Shown here piece by piece: positions 11,629-23,533 of a stretch of DNA of 64,000 nucleotides (positions are counted from its first letter, which is position 1; the number at the start of each line of letters is the position of its first letter). The position numbers and the translations under genes are program-made. The notes beneath the pieces were generated by a model, which saw nothing but the letters and a program-made list of their open reading frames with translations, did not search any database and was not told the origin of the DNA. Source of the stretch: Plicaturopsis crispa FD-325 SS-3 (Eukaryota; Basidiomycota; Agaricomycetes; Amylocorticiales; Amylocorticiaceae); the NCBI GenBank assembly GCA_000827205.1, contig KN832556.1:1275849-1339848 (forward strand), written 5' to 3'.

Positions 11629-11973
11629 TCTACATATCTGAGTGGTGTTTACTTGTGCTACGGACGTGTAAAGTTTTATTGGGCTCTTGTAATATGTAGG
11701 TTAACCTGCTGGGTGAACCGGTGACATTAGTGCTCAGGTATAGTCAAATGTCTAAACAACGCAAGAACAATTTCGATACTTAATATTCAGGCCTCAAGAA
11801 CCTATCAGAGCTTGTCATCGGCGAATAGCACGGACTCAAGAAGGCGTGTGTGCGTGTACATTCATTTATCAAGAAACCCTCCTCCGGAATAGAAATACAG
11901 ATTGTGTGCGTGTGTAATAATACGAATGATAAATGTGTTTGCTAACGGAATGGGGATGGAAAGAAAGGGCGAT

Positions 11974-12408
11974 TTATGCATTCTTGTTTACTTCCTGCTG
12001 CGCCCGTCCCTTGTCATGCTGGGCGGTGCCTACAGTATCACGTAGATGTTTATCAGTACCGTCGCGTAGCCGTCCACACAATACAAGCTTACCGGACAAC
12101 TGCTGCTCCTTGTCGCCTTTGACCGCGCCGACGATGTTGTCTTTCTTTCCAGCCAGACGGTCGCCAGCACCTTCTACGTAGCCTTTGGCGCGGGCGGCAT
12201 CGTACTCGGCCTCGCCCTCGGCGTGCTCCTGCTGGCCGGAAGTCTGCCAGGACGTCGCGCCGGTGGCGTTACCGATCGCCTCGACGGCGGTACCCTTAGC
12301 GGAGTGGTACTGGCCGGTGGTCTTGCTGTCAATTGGCATGCGCGTTAGTGAAGGACGACGAGCAAGAGAAGCTGAAGCGTACTTTGGCTGGGAGTCGGAG
12401 CTGGACAT
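11974..12408 (-). CDS. CsbD-like small stress protein, 104 aa
   Basis: Three exons: 12408-12383, 12325-12093 and 12029-11974. The protein is hydrophilic and Gly/Ala/Lys/Gln-rich, with CsbD-type repeats such as [20 protein letters not shown] and the ending [18 protein letters not shown]. Related fungal proteins are annotated as CsbD-like or as cruciform-DNA-binding stress proteins. Both introns (57 and 63 nt) are multiples of three without in-frame stops, so unspliced RNA would still encode a 144-aa protein. The spliced form matches the family better and uses good signals (branch ACTAAC in the first). Confidence 0.8.
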   Translation of the reverse strand: MSSSDSQPKYASASLARRPSLTRMPIDSKTTGQYHSAKGTAVEAIGNATGATSWQTSGQQEHAEGEAEYDAARAKGYVEGAGDRLAGKKDNIVGAVKGDKEQQLSGKLVLCGRLRDGTDKHLRDTVGTAQHDKGRAQQEVNKNA

Positions 12409-13052
12409 GTTGATATGTGAGATTTAGTAGTAGATAAGTGTGTTTCTGGGTTGTCTTCGAGTGAATTCGAATGATGAGGAGTGCTAGCAAACCCTCCGTG
12501 CTTTTATATCCTGAACCGTACCAAGCCCTCGTCATTTTCTCCGTCATTCCGAGCGGCGCTTCCTTGTGAAAGTGGTGTCAACGTCAACGGACACGGGCGT
12601 GAGCAGGAGCAGGCCCCGACATCCCAGGAGTGGTGTAAAATGTCATAGCCCGTCATGGTCTCAAGAAAGCGGAGGTATGCGTCATTTTCCTAATATGGGC
12701 ATGAACGCTCGCGATCCAGTCATGTGAGGCGACATGCCCGCATTGGGACTCCGAGAAGTTCATTTCCCGAGCGAGAGGCCGTTCGTCTTGGGAAGCATAA
12801 GATGTGTTCTTTTACAAACACTTCATACGATGGTATAAATTATAAGTATCTACTAGACTGCGGCTGCAGAAGAGAGCACATATATTGTAGGTTTCAACAG
12901 CGCAAGTTATTGTAACTGAGCTTCTGTGTACGCTACTAGCCCATCCAACAGTGTGGCACAACACACCATCTACCCATCATTATACACGCTGTCAATACAG
13001 CTCATTACAACATCGTGTAGCGCATCGAAAGGGTGCGTAGGGAGTCACATAA
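12409..13052. other. Intergenic, nothing recognised
   Basis: This 644-bp gap lies between the CsbD-like gene start and the stop of the nucleoside transporter. It probably contains the CsbD-like promoter. I found no repeat, tRNA or credible exon. Confidence 0.5.
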
Positions 13053-15184
13053 TTATACCAACATGCCGCTGTAAGATAATAAACGTGCAATCAGTTCATA
13101 TACAAAACACTGGGAGAGGTTGAGATAGTCATGGAACGGGAGACTCACGCAATACCAGCGGTTTGGAGGGTCGAGATAAAGCCACAGATCATGGCGGACA
13201 TCGATATGCGGACGATGATCTTGCCGCGGGAGGGTGCGAGCGCGCTGAGCACACCGATCTGGATACCGAGCGAGCTGATGTTTGCGAATCCGCAGAGCGC
13301 GTACGACGCGATGGTGTACGCGCGCGGGGTCAGCGGGTTGCCAGAGGCCATAAGAGCCTGCAACTCTAGGTACGCAGAGAACTCGTTCGCGATGAGCTTC
13401 GTGGCGAGGAGCTGGGATACCCGGAGGATCTCTGCGCGAGGGACGCCGAGGAAAAAGGTGACGGGGTAGAAAATGTACCCAACGATAAGCTGCAGCGTGA
13501 GGTGGTGGATGCCGAAGCCGTGACCGATCCATGTAAGGAGTCCGTTGATGGTGGCGACGAGTGCGAGGATGGTGAGCACGTTTCCGAGGATCTGAGCGGC
13601 GACGACAAGACCGAAGATAGCGCCCTGTGAGAACGCGTGCAGAGCGTTGGCCGGGGGATTCTTCTCGGCAGCGCCGCGGTCGATGACGACCTGCCCGCGA
13701 GTAACGGGCTCTTCCGTCTCCGGCATGCGCATCTTCGATATGGAGATGGATGCAGGAATGGACATGACGGAGGAGGTGATGAGATTCTGCGGGGGTACGC
13801 CGAGGGCGATGTATGCGCTGAGCACGGATCCGGCAATAGTGGAGAAACCGGAGGTCATCGTAAGATGGAGCTCAGACTCGGTCATCAGGTCGACGTAAGG
13901 CTTGACGAGGCAAGCGGATTCACCCTGGCCAATCCAGGGGGAAGAGGCAGCGACAACAGCCTCGGCACCGGAAACGTTCATGAGCTTGAAAAACAACCAA
14001 GCGCTACCGGTAGAATGTAAGAACGCTGATAAATGGAAGGCAGAACGTGACGTACAAGTTCTTGATAACCCATTGCATCGCACCGAGATAGTACATCATC
14101 TGGATGAATGCAATGAAGAAAACAATACACGACAACTAAAAGCCGAGAGGTTAGTTAACAACAAATCAACCACGGGTCAAAATACGGACAGTGTTAACGA
14201 AAAACCAGTGCTTTGCGATAGTGTCCGCGTCAAAGAAGAACGCGGCTCCCACGAGACCTTGGTTCAAGAAGTCGGAAGCAAGGGTGGCAATCCAGTGGAA
14301 GATCGAGAAACCCGCGCCGGACTTGAGGACAAAGAGAGCAATGGCTTGCTGGATGAACAAGCCGACGATGACGGTGGGCCTACGCGGATAGAGTTCCTGT
14401 GTTACTGCACGCAACATGAAAAATCAATGCGTGGACGAACCAGGGGATCTGGTTGCGTTTCGACGAAAAGGCCCAGAAACAGGTTTGGAATATCAAGAGA
14501 CCAAGGACGGAGATGGCGCGGTCTCCGTAACCAGTGTTCTGCGAAAAGTCGAGCGTAAGCAATGCCTTCCTTGTATGTTTTAGAGGCCGGTAGAAAACTT
14601 ACACCTTGCAGCGGGAATCCAAAGGCAGAGCCAAAGACAATTCCAAGGAGGCATAGCCAGCCGATAGACAGCCTGACCATGTAAGGAAGGCTGTACCAAG
14701 GCCTCTGGACAAGAGGGCCCCAGACGGCCTCGACCGGGCGGGTCACTACACGGTTGGGGATGAACCGGAAGGCGATAACCCTGCAAGGAGCAAAATCAAA
14801 TTCGATTGTTAGAAATTGATATCGACGAAAAAACCGTCGCGATACGCACAAGATGAAAAACCACGCCCAAAGGGTTTGGACGATCCATCTATGCCGAGTA
14901 GCCTTGAGCACAGTGGCAGAGATCCACCACCCGAGGATGACTGCCGCGAGACCAGCCAAAATGAATGGCCTGAACTTGGCGTAAATTTCTTTACGGTGTG
15001 CGCGCGCTGCCTCGACCTCCTCCGTGTCCTTCGCCTCCTCCTGGGCTAGCAACACCTCTGGGTCAACCGCGTGCCGGTTTTTTTCCTTCTCGAATGACTC
15101 GGTCGACCGGGTGGCCTTGCGCTGAACAGCAGCGTGTTCAGCGTCCGGAGCGTGGCCAGCTTCGTATACCAGTGAGTTCGACAT
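13053..15184 (-). CDS. Concentrative nucleoside transporter (CNT family)
   Basis: Seven exons: 15184-14850, 14780-14603, 14538-14441, 14379-14190, 14135-14056, 14003-13149 and 13068-13053, giving 583 aa with all phases consistent. A hydrophilic N-terminus is followed by many membrane spans. The CNT signature appears as [20 protein letters not shown] and as [18 protein letters not shown]; both regions are involved in nucleoside and cation binding in this family. It should move nucleosides across the plasma membrane by cation symport. The last coding exon is only 16 nt and gives the ending IAGMLV. Without that splice the frame stops right after GIA. Confidence 0.9.
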
Positions 15185-15984
15185 CGTAGAGGTCGGGCAC
15201 GATACCTAGATGCCGGGAGAGCGACCAGAGGGTTCTGTGGGTGGGGCAAATATCACTCAGGAGCCTGGCGCTGCTGACCAGCTGCGCCATTTTAAGAGTT
15301 TCTCTAGCCGGTGACTAGCCGCCATGCGGTGTACTCTGAATTTGATAGGTGCCTTTCCACATTCCACGAGCTGATAAGGACTGGAGCGACGGCGAAAACA
15401 CCAACCGAGGCAACACGATGGATGGATGGAGATCATGATTCGGTCTCGATCCCTGCATTAGGAAGATCCGGCGGAGGCAGAAAATCATCTGCGCACAAGA
15501 CCCGAACTCTCGCTTCTGAATGCGCCTTGTAATTCAGTACGAGACGAAGGAAGAACTGGAGAAATCAAGCAGAAAGCTGTGAGTCTGAGAGCAAAGCCAC
15601 TGTGAAGGAGAAATTTTGTTGCACACGATGAGGACTTGATAAGATCCAACTGGAACCGTGAACGCCACAAACCTCGAAATACCACGCGAAGATCAGTCCT
15701 TGGCATCGTGAACTGAGTCGTCTACGGATCTAAAAATGCACGAGCCTACGTGTAAAGACCCTGGACTGGCTTATCGTCCACTGGCGACCTTGCGTCGGAT
15801 GATAATGAAAGACAAATCGGCATGCGGAGTTTTCGACAGCACGGTGCCCGAATTTGAAAGTCGGGGACAGCGCTTGACCGTCAAGACAAACAGACGGATG
15901 CGACACACGACTGCGAGGCACCCTTCATGATGAAGCAAAAAATGGAGCGTACATACATGCATGTATGGCGACGTTACACACACT
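15185..15984. other. Intergenic, nothing recognised
   Basis: This is an 800-bp gap between the CNT start and the stop of the next minus-strand gene. Open frames here are short, on both strands and mutually overlapping. I see no feature to support. Confidence 0.5.
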
Positions 15985-17427
15985 CTACACCTTCAGCGCC
16001 TTGATCGACTTTCCACTGGCAATGGCTATCCACTCCCCAGGTGCGGTCGAATGTCCAGAAGGCATTGTCATGGGCGCGATTTGGGGTGACCACGCCAAAT
16101 TTGTAATCTCGCTGGACGCTGTGTACGCCATCACCGGGTCCGTGACCACTCGCTTCTTCACATCTGGCCGTGGCGAGTTCAGGCGCTGGTTGATTCGTGG
16201 CGACTGAGCATTTTGGGTGAAGTTTGCAAGGTCCCATAGCATGACCTGGCAGTCATCGCCTGCGGTGACCATCCCGTCAGTTACCTCGCAAATAGAACGA
16301 CATCTCACGTACCTGCCGTAGCTAGTAGTGGGTTTTCCGCAGACCCCCAGCCCAGAGCATTTATCTGTGCGCGGTGTCCCCGTAGCTCCATGACAGGCTG
16401 TCCAGGACTCCGCATATCCAGTATCTGGATGTCCGAGCTGTCTATGTGGAACGTAGACATGTAGTTTGAATCAGAGGGGTTGAAGGCGATTCGCAGAAGT
16501 GGTGATGTCGGCGGACGCGCAGACGCGCTCGGCGAGGCGGAGGGCGGAGGCACGTTCTTCGGAGCGGGCGTTTCGTATAATATAGTCGAGTGCTCTAAAC
16601 TCCGCAGATCGAATGCGCGCAGACTGCCGTCCGCGCCAACGGACACGAATATGTCGGTCGATCCTGGGAGCCATGCGACGTCGTAGACCTCGCGATCGTG
16701 CGCAATCAGCTGGGTGATCGCAGAGGCGGTCTCGATATTCCAGACAGTACATGTTGTGTCGATCGACGAGGTCACCACTAGACTTGGCGCTTTCTCATTC
16801 CACGAGAAATTGGTAAGTGGAGCCCCGGTCGACTGGCTCTGCACTTTGGATTGCTTTGGACAAGCCGTTAGCGTCAGATGTGGTGAAGCCAGTAGACAAC
16901 AGACGTACTCCGGATAGCGCGGTTTTCAGCGTCAATCGATGGCCCGCGCTGCTCGATGGTTGCCGCCCAACATATCCCGACATCGCGGGCTGCGCATCAC
17001 TCGAGTACTCCCACACCCTCAACGCATCCCCCGTCGTCGCCAGTAACTCCGTCGAAGAGCTCTTCTGGGCCCACGCGTAACCGGCCGCCGACGCAGGCTG
17101 CCACTGCAAGCTCGTTGCGGGATATCCGTGGTTCGCCTCGCACAGCGTCACGAAGTCCGGATAGTCGGTGTAGTCATCCTCGACAAGCACTCGCTCGTCC
17201 TGCAGTCCGACGATTGCGATGCGATTCCGGTAGTCTTCGGTGAAGGAGGCGATGCCGAGGCGGAAAGCTGAGCGCGGTCTTAGTTGCTGACCTGGGGCCG
17301 CTGATTTACACCAATCAAGAGAGTGCACAGGCCCTGTGCGTGCGAGCCATATGAGCGGCAAGCACTATTACATGAGAATCAGATACTCACATGGTGCTTC
17401 GTATTGCAGCAAGGATGGATGGGTCAT
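15985..17427 (-). CDS. DCAF7: WD40 adaptor protein, DCAF7/HAN11/TTG1 type, 425 aa
   Basis: Four exons: 17427-17391, 17333-16909, 16853-16313 and 16259-15985. The protein matches the DCAF7 family from end to end: an N-terminal YEAPW, then ELLATTGDALRVWEYSS, SSIDTTCTVWNIETASAITQ, LIAHDREVYDVAWLPGS, SVGADGSLRAFDLRSLEHST and DDCQVMLWDL. It should fold as a seven-bladed propeller that scaffolds kinases (DYRK/HIPK in animals) or CUL4-DDB1. It is longer than the 342-aa human protein because of Ser/Pro-rich insertions, one around PPPSASPSASARPPTS. Confidence 0.92.
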
Positions 17428-17953
17428 GAGTGAACGTTAAATTGTTGAGCAAGCGCGCGCAAGTCCGGAGGTCTTAAGCACGAGCAGTACTGGTCTTTCC
17501 CAGTACTAGTAATGGCGTCCAACGCAGGTCCAGTGTCTTTGCGATCCAGATTTGTCTGAGAGCCGTGGTCGTTTGAACAAGCCCGATAAGTACAAGTACA
17601 GTCAGTAGTGGTCAACTGGTCGCGGTAGCAGTTCAAACATCGAAGTGGCGCCGCATACAGCAAGTGCTGTTTTACAATCGAGGGCGATGAGCAAGACACT
17701 CGTCTTAACACTCAGTGCACTCGGAAACAAGTAAAGGTTGTAATGCAGGTGTATTATAGCGGTACGGTTCATCCACTGTGCAGACAACATGTCGCAATTA
17801 TACAGAATAAATAGAACCAAGGAATGTAACACTGCAGCAGCCTCGTCATTCAGAAATGATGTGGAAGAAAAAAAGGGATCCAGGAAAAAGCACTGTGAGG
17901 ACCTAACAAATACAAGTGGGGGTAGATCGTAGACGTGTGAGAGAGGAAGCAGA
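17428..17953. other. Intergenic, nothing recognised
   Basis: This gap of about 526 bp lies between the DCAF7-like start and the stop of the first tandem sugar porter. It contains no supportable exon or repeat. Confidence 0.45.
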
Positions 17954-20383
17954 TCATGCATGGCCCGCACCGCCTGGCGCGTAAGTTTTGCCGATGGCAC
18001 CTTCGTGCTCGTATAGCGGCGGCAGCTCCCCGACGTTCATCCGGAAGAAGTACTTTTTGATGTTGTGTGGTAGGGCCTTGAGCTGGTAAGACGCGTGGAT
18101 ATGTGAAGGGACGCTGAACACTTGGTCGAGCTCTGCAGAACGGATATGTCAGTACTGGTGGCTACGGAGGTGCGGGAGAACCGAAGTACGGACCTTCCAA
18201 AGATAACGCTTTGGTTTCTGGGACGAAGAGCAAGATAAGGACGAAACCGACAATGCTGAAGATGAGACACGGCGATCAGCAAGCCATTCGACGAGCACGA
18301 CAGCACAGAATGCAACTTACTTCCATGCGGCATACCAGCCGAACGCGCCTTGCGGCTGGAACGCTCCGAGGAGACGGGGGAATGTGATGGAGACGACGAA
18401 GTTGAAGAACCAAAGGACGGCAGTGGCGAAGGACATGCCGATGTTACGAACGTACAGCGGGAACGCCTCGGCGGAGTACTACACGGAATGAATGTTAGAT
18501 GTACGTATCGAAGTCATTCATCAGGAAGATGCTTACGGTGAATGGTACGGGGCCTTCTCCTGGCGAGTAGACCATCGTGAATAGGTAGATGCCGAGTGCG
18601 ATCACACCGATACGAGCGTTCTTTTCCTCGGTGGGAATGTAGCTGCGCACACACGGTTAGTAAACCGGGTATTCTCGACGAGAAGACCGACAACGTACAA
18701 TGCGAAACCAGTCATCAACAAGAACAGCGCCATCAGCGGGAAGGTCGTCAGCAACAAGTTCCGTCGGCCGAAGGTGTCGATGGTGTAGACAGCGGGGAAG
18801 GCGAAGAGCCAGTTGATAAGACCGAAGCCGAACGATGCGAGAAGCGCCTGAATGTTGGAGAAACCACCCTGCGCAAAGATGTTCGAAGAGTAGTAGGCGA
18901 TAACGTTGACACCGCAGAACTGCTGCATGAACATGACGATGAACGAGGCCAGGGCAGCACGACGGTTACGGGGAACGGCGAAGAGCTCGATGAACTTGTT
19001 CTTGCCCAGGTGGATCTCCGACTCGGCTTCGAGCAAGACGTGGATATCTGGGGATCATCGGAACGTCAGCGCCAATCCGTTCACCGGTCAATTAAATCAA
19101 GACGTACAGTAAAGATCACGGGCCGCCTGGACTTTGCTGTTACGCAGGATGGCAAGCGACTCGAACGCCTTGTCGTAGCGCCCCTTGGAGATGTACCAAC
19201 GAGGCGACTCGGGGACGTAGAACACCTGAACCATGATGAAAAGTGCGGGAAGACCGGCCTAAAATGTGCTACATGAGTGATGAGTCCGAGTCGTACAGTT
19301 TCGCCAAACTCACAGAAGCAAGCATGAGACGCCAGTTGAGACCGGTGATATGAGGCTTGTTCGGGATGCGGAACAAGATCAAGTCGGCAACGTATCCGAA
19401 CATGATTCCAAATGCAGTCCATGTTTGCCTGCGGGGCGATTAATCACACCACACGATGAAGATAGAACGAGATATGAAAACGTACCACATCATTACGAGG
19501 GCACCACGAATGGCAGGTGGAGCACACTCGGCGGCGTAGATCGGAACAGTAGCGCTCTTGGGGCCAATTCCAATTCCAAGGAAGAAACGTGCGACGAAAA
19601 GGTGTTGCCATGAATTCGTTACGCCTTGCCAGACACAGGTCAAGAACGAAAATGTGGCGGTGACAAAGATTGTGCCGCGGCGACCGAAGAGGTGGTTAAG
19701 CGGTTCAGTAAGCCAGCAACCAATGAAGGCGCAGCAAAGCTAACGTATACAGATATCAGTATAATGAAGTGCAAGCGCCAAGAAGAAGAAAATCTCACGT
19801 ATGGAGCAGAGTTCACAAGACCGAGAAGCCACTGATTCCGTCCAGCCTTGACTGGGTCAGGGTCGTTGACATCAATGCCGAATTGTACAGCGAAGAACAG
19901 GTTGGCGCCGTTGATGACAGCCTCGTCCATCTGTGCAGCTGTGTAAGTATGAATCGGGCGGCTGGCATACGAGACGAAACTCACTCCTTGGACAGCGGCC
20001 GCCACCGAACATAAAATCACAAGATAATACAACATTTTAGGCTGATCCCATTTGTGCGTGAGCTCCCGGCGGAGCACGTTCTTGTCCTCGTCGTCCAGTA
20101 TTTCGAGAGATTCGAAAGCCGTAGGGTCCTGGGCAATGATTGCGCCCTTCTGGAACTCGAGCTTGAGATGGCCTAAGCCGTGGGCCTCCGCAAAGGCCGC
20201 CCCGTCCTCCATAAGCTGCTCATGGGTGATGCCAAAGAGCGGGTTGGCGAGCTTGGCGTTTATGTTTTCGACATGATGCGAGGCCTTCTGGACACCATAC
20301 GAGTCGTTCTTCTCGATAGACGCCTTCTCGTTGGTGGACGCCTTGTCGGTAGAGTGATCGTTCGTGACAACTGGCGTCGACAT
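17954..20383 (-). CDS. Sugar porter MFS transporter (tandem copy 1)
   Basis: Multi-exon gene; the first exons are 20383-19985, 19930-19799, 19739-19486 and 19428-19314. The long hydrophilic N-terminus includes [20 protein letters not shown]. The sugar-porter signatures are all present: [45 protein letters not shown], a GRR-containing loop ([11 protein letters not shown]), and [19 protein letters not shown] followed by a PETK motif. Twelve membrane spans are expected. Such proteins import hexoses, polyols or related compounds by proton symport; the substrate cannot be read from the sequence. It is a close paralogue of the next gene, in the same orientation. Confidence 0.88.
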
Positions 20384-21321
20384 CGTCGCTGGAACCGAGC
20401 TCGAATGCGGGGGTGGGGTAGGCGGGGAAAGCCAAAAAGAGGACTTTATAGGTATCGCGGGGGTCGGCTAGAAAGATGTATGATGGTACGGCGATGCGCC
20501 GGTAAAAGCAGGTGGAGCTAAAAGTGGGGCGTCTGTTCCTGAGCTGGGCGGGGGAGCCAAAGCTCTGGAAAGCAGAAAATGCAGGGCTCTTGTGGGGAGC
20601 CAATGGGGCTGACCCGGGGTAAAACCCCGCAACGCTCGCGAATCGACAAGTTTCCTTTTTGGGATATGTGGCGGGTACCGGACGCGCTTCCGATGAAGAG
20701 CAGGTGATTCCACAACAGATGGGATCGTCCCGTGTCGATCACAAAAAAAATATGAGTCGCTTGCTGCGCAGCGTTGTATCGCTTGTATCGTTGTGAAGGA
20801 TAGGATGAGCGGCGAGCGTCAACGAGCGCCAGTGTCCTTTGATACCAGATAGAGCATTGCAGCATCGTCCGAGTGTACCGGGGAGGTTAGAAGAGCAGAA
20901 GGCGGTATGGAGGGCCGAAAGGGATGTAGACATTCCCATCGCGACGCCGCAAAGCCCGGCGGGGCTCGGGTCGCTTCAAGTTGTCATCTGCTTGCCAGAT
21001 CAGACCATGCCCTGCCATACAGCCGGTATCGATCAGATCGTATCCGAAAATTCAAAGTGACGAGGGAAACAGAGCAAGTGAAATCGTGCACCTGGTGTAG
21101 CGCTCGTACCGCCTCGACGCATCAGTGTGCGTGGGTGAGGTGAAGAAATAAGTAGCATTACTATCATAAACATCATGAACAGGCATGTAACAATACACAA
21201 TCGTGAGAGGGTCTGGGAAAGCGAAACTTGGCACTGAATACATGGCGGAACGACGTCACCGGCTCTCGGGAGCCGGGGCCGAGCGAGTGCCCAAACAGCC
21301 CAGTCGAGAGATTAGAATGGA
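20384..21321. other. Intergenic between tandem sugar porters
   Basis: This 938-bp gap contains the upstream region of copy 1. Short overlapping open frames on both strands have no family likeness. I see no transposon ends. Confidence 0.5.
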
Positions 21322-23533
21322 TCAATATTTTTCCTTGATCTGGGTTTCGTCAATGTCGAGCGGCGTGTCAAAGTGGTAGAGCGGTGCGAGCTGCGCGGAT
21401 TTGTTGCGGAACACATAGCGCTTGAAGAAATATGGCAACGACTGTGTGAGCTGGTAGTGCGCGTGCGTCCTCGTCGGTACCGCAAATACGTAGTCGAGTT
21501 CCTCGAGCTGATAACGACGAGAGCAGTTTGAGCAAGAGAGGAAGGAGGGGCTGGCGCAGATAAGAAAAAGTGACGCACCGTTCTTTGCTTCGTCTCAGGA
21601 ACGAGGAAGAAGATCAGCACGAACGCAGCCACATTCAGACCGCTACATATGGGGAGAGACATGAGCACATTAAATTCACACGCAGATCCAAAAACAAAAC
21701 TGACGCGTAGAAGCCGAAGGCACCCTGCGGTGTGAAGGTGGCAAGGATACGTGGGAATGTCAAGGACAGGACGGCAGCCCAAAACAAGCATGTTGCAACG
21801 GCCCAGCTCATTCCGACCTCTGTGATAAAAATGCAAAAATGAGCGAACTATGTGCGCCGCAAGCAGGGGTCAATACTTACCACGATGGGACAGCGGGAAC
21901 ACCTCCGCGGAGTAGGTGAACGGAACGGGGCCTTCTCCCGGGCTATAAAAGGCGGCGAAGAGGAAGATGAACAGTGCGATCAGCCCCAAATGAGCGCGAC
22001 TGTCCTCGGGAACGTAGAAGCTGAAGCCGGCGGCGAGGAGTGTCCACGCCATCTGCGGGAATGTGAACAGAAGAAGCGGCCGGCGACCGTATGTGTCGAT
22101 CGTCCAAACCGCTGGCCACGCAAACACAAAGTTAACGAGACCGAAACCAAACGACGCAAGCAACGCCGTGCGCTCCGAGCTGCCAGCCTCGACGAACACG
22201 GTCGATGAGTAGAATGCGATAATGTTGATGCCGCACATCTGCTGCGCGAGCATGACCACGAACGACGCAAGAGTTGCACGGCGGACACGGGGAATGGTGA
22301 AAAGTTCAATGAAGCGGGTGACGTAGTTGTTCCTGCCGATGATGGCGGCTTCGAGGACGATCTGTGCGTGGATATAGTAGAGGTCGCGAGCGGCCTGTAC
22401 CGGAGTGTTGCGAAGGCGGCAAAGCGACGCATACGCTTCACGGTAGCGACCCTTTTTGATGTACCAACGCGGGGATTCGGGGCAGAAGTAGATTCCGAGC
22501 ACGAGGGGTACAGCGGGAAGGAACGCGGAGCCGAGCTGCAGGCGCCAGGCAATGGAGCCCACCTGGTAGAGAGCCAAGTTCGCGCAGAAGCCCAGGAAAA
22601 TTCCGAATGCTGTCCACATCTAGGGACATCCAAAGAGGAGTGTGAGTATCATCCATAAGTGAGCGCGCATTGAAGACGCACCTGCCAACTCATGACGAGA
22701 CCTCCGCGAATACTCGCTGGACAATTCTCCGCTGCGTATATGGGGACGGTGGATGCTTTAGCGCCCATGCCTACACCGAGGAGCAGACGGCAGATCAGGA
22801 GCTGAGGCCAGCTTTGGGTGAAGGCGGAACCGATGACCGTAACGAGACAGAATACAGCGGAAAAGAATATAACACCGCGACGTCCGAAATAGAAGTTCAG
22901 AGGGTCCGATAACCAGCAACCGCTGCATGATGACGGTCAGAATATTATACAATGATACGAGGTGGAGGGCACATACATAAGGGCAGAGCCGATGTAAGGA
23001 CCTGAGTTGACCAATCCTACGAGCCATGTATCCCGCTCAGACGTAGAGCCGATGCCGAACTCGATGGGGAAGGATAAATTGGCGCCATTGGAACCCGTCT
23101 GATCCCATCCCTGTACAGCAGCACCGATCGAGCATAGGATGACCGTGAGGTAGAGGGACTTGGGCTGACGCCACTTGTGGAGGACCTCGTTGCGAAGTGC
23201 TTCACGCTCGAGAGGCTCGAGCTCTGTGATCTCCTCGAACGCCGGAGGATCCTGCGCGATGAGCGCACCTCGCTGTAACAGCGGCAGAAGATCTGACAAG
23301 TCCTTCTCTGCGGCAAAGTCTGCGACTTGGCTCATGAGAGCATCGCGTGATATGCCAGCGAGAGGATTTTGAATCCTAGACGGAAAAAAATCAGCACGCG
23401 CAACGTCACGGTGAGCAAAAATTATCGCGTACTTGGCTGAGATGTTGCTGTTGAGGTTGACATGCTGGTTCTGCTCCTCTTTATCGAAGACCACCTCCTC
23501 TCGCGACGTGTCGGTTTTTAGATCGTCAGACAT
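21322..23533 (-). CDS. Sugar porter MFS transporter (tandem copy 2)
   Basis: Multi-exon gene starting [20 protein letters not shown] and ending [14 protein letters not shown]. It shares the whole plan of its downstream neighbour: [20 protein letters not shown] before the first span, [64 protein letters not shown] and [19 protein letters not shown]. The two proteins differ most in their N- and C-terminal tails. It is probably a proton-coupled sugar or polyol importer; the substrate is unknown. The tandem order suggests a local duplication, old enough that many positions now differ. Confidence 0.88.

Noticed and set aside
17250-17310. Possible 24-nt intron (GTCAGCAACTAAG...CAG) in the DCAF7-like gene
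   Set aside because: Too short for splicing, and reading through it keeps the frame and the family alignment.
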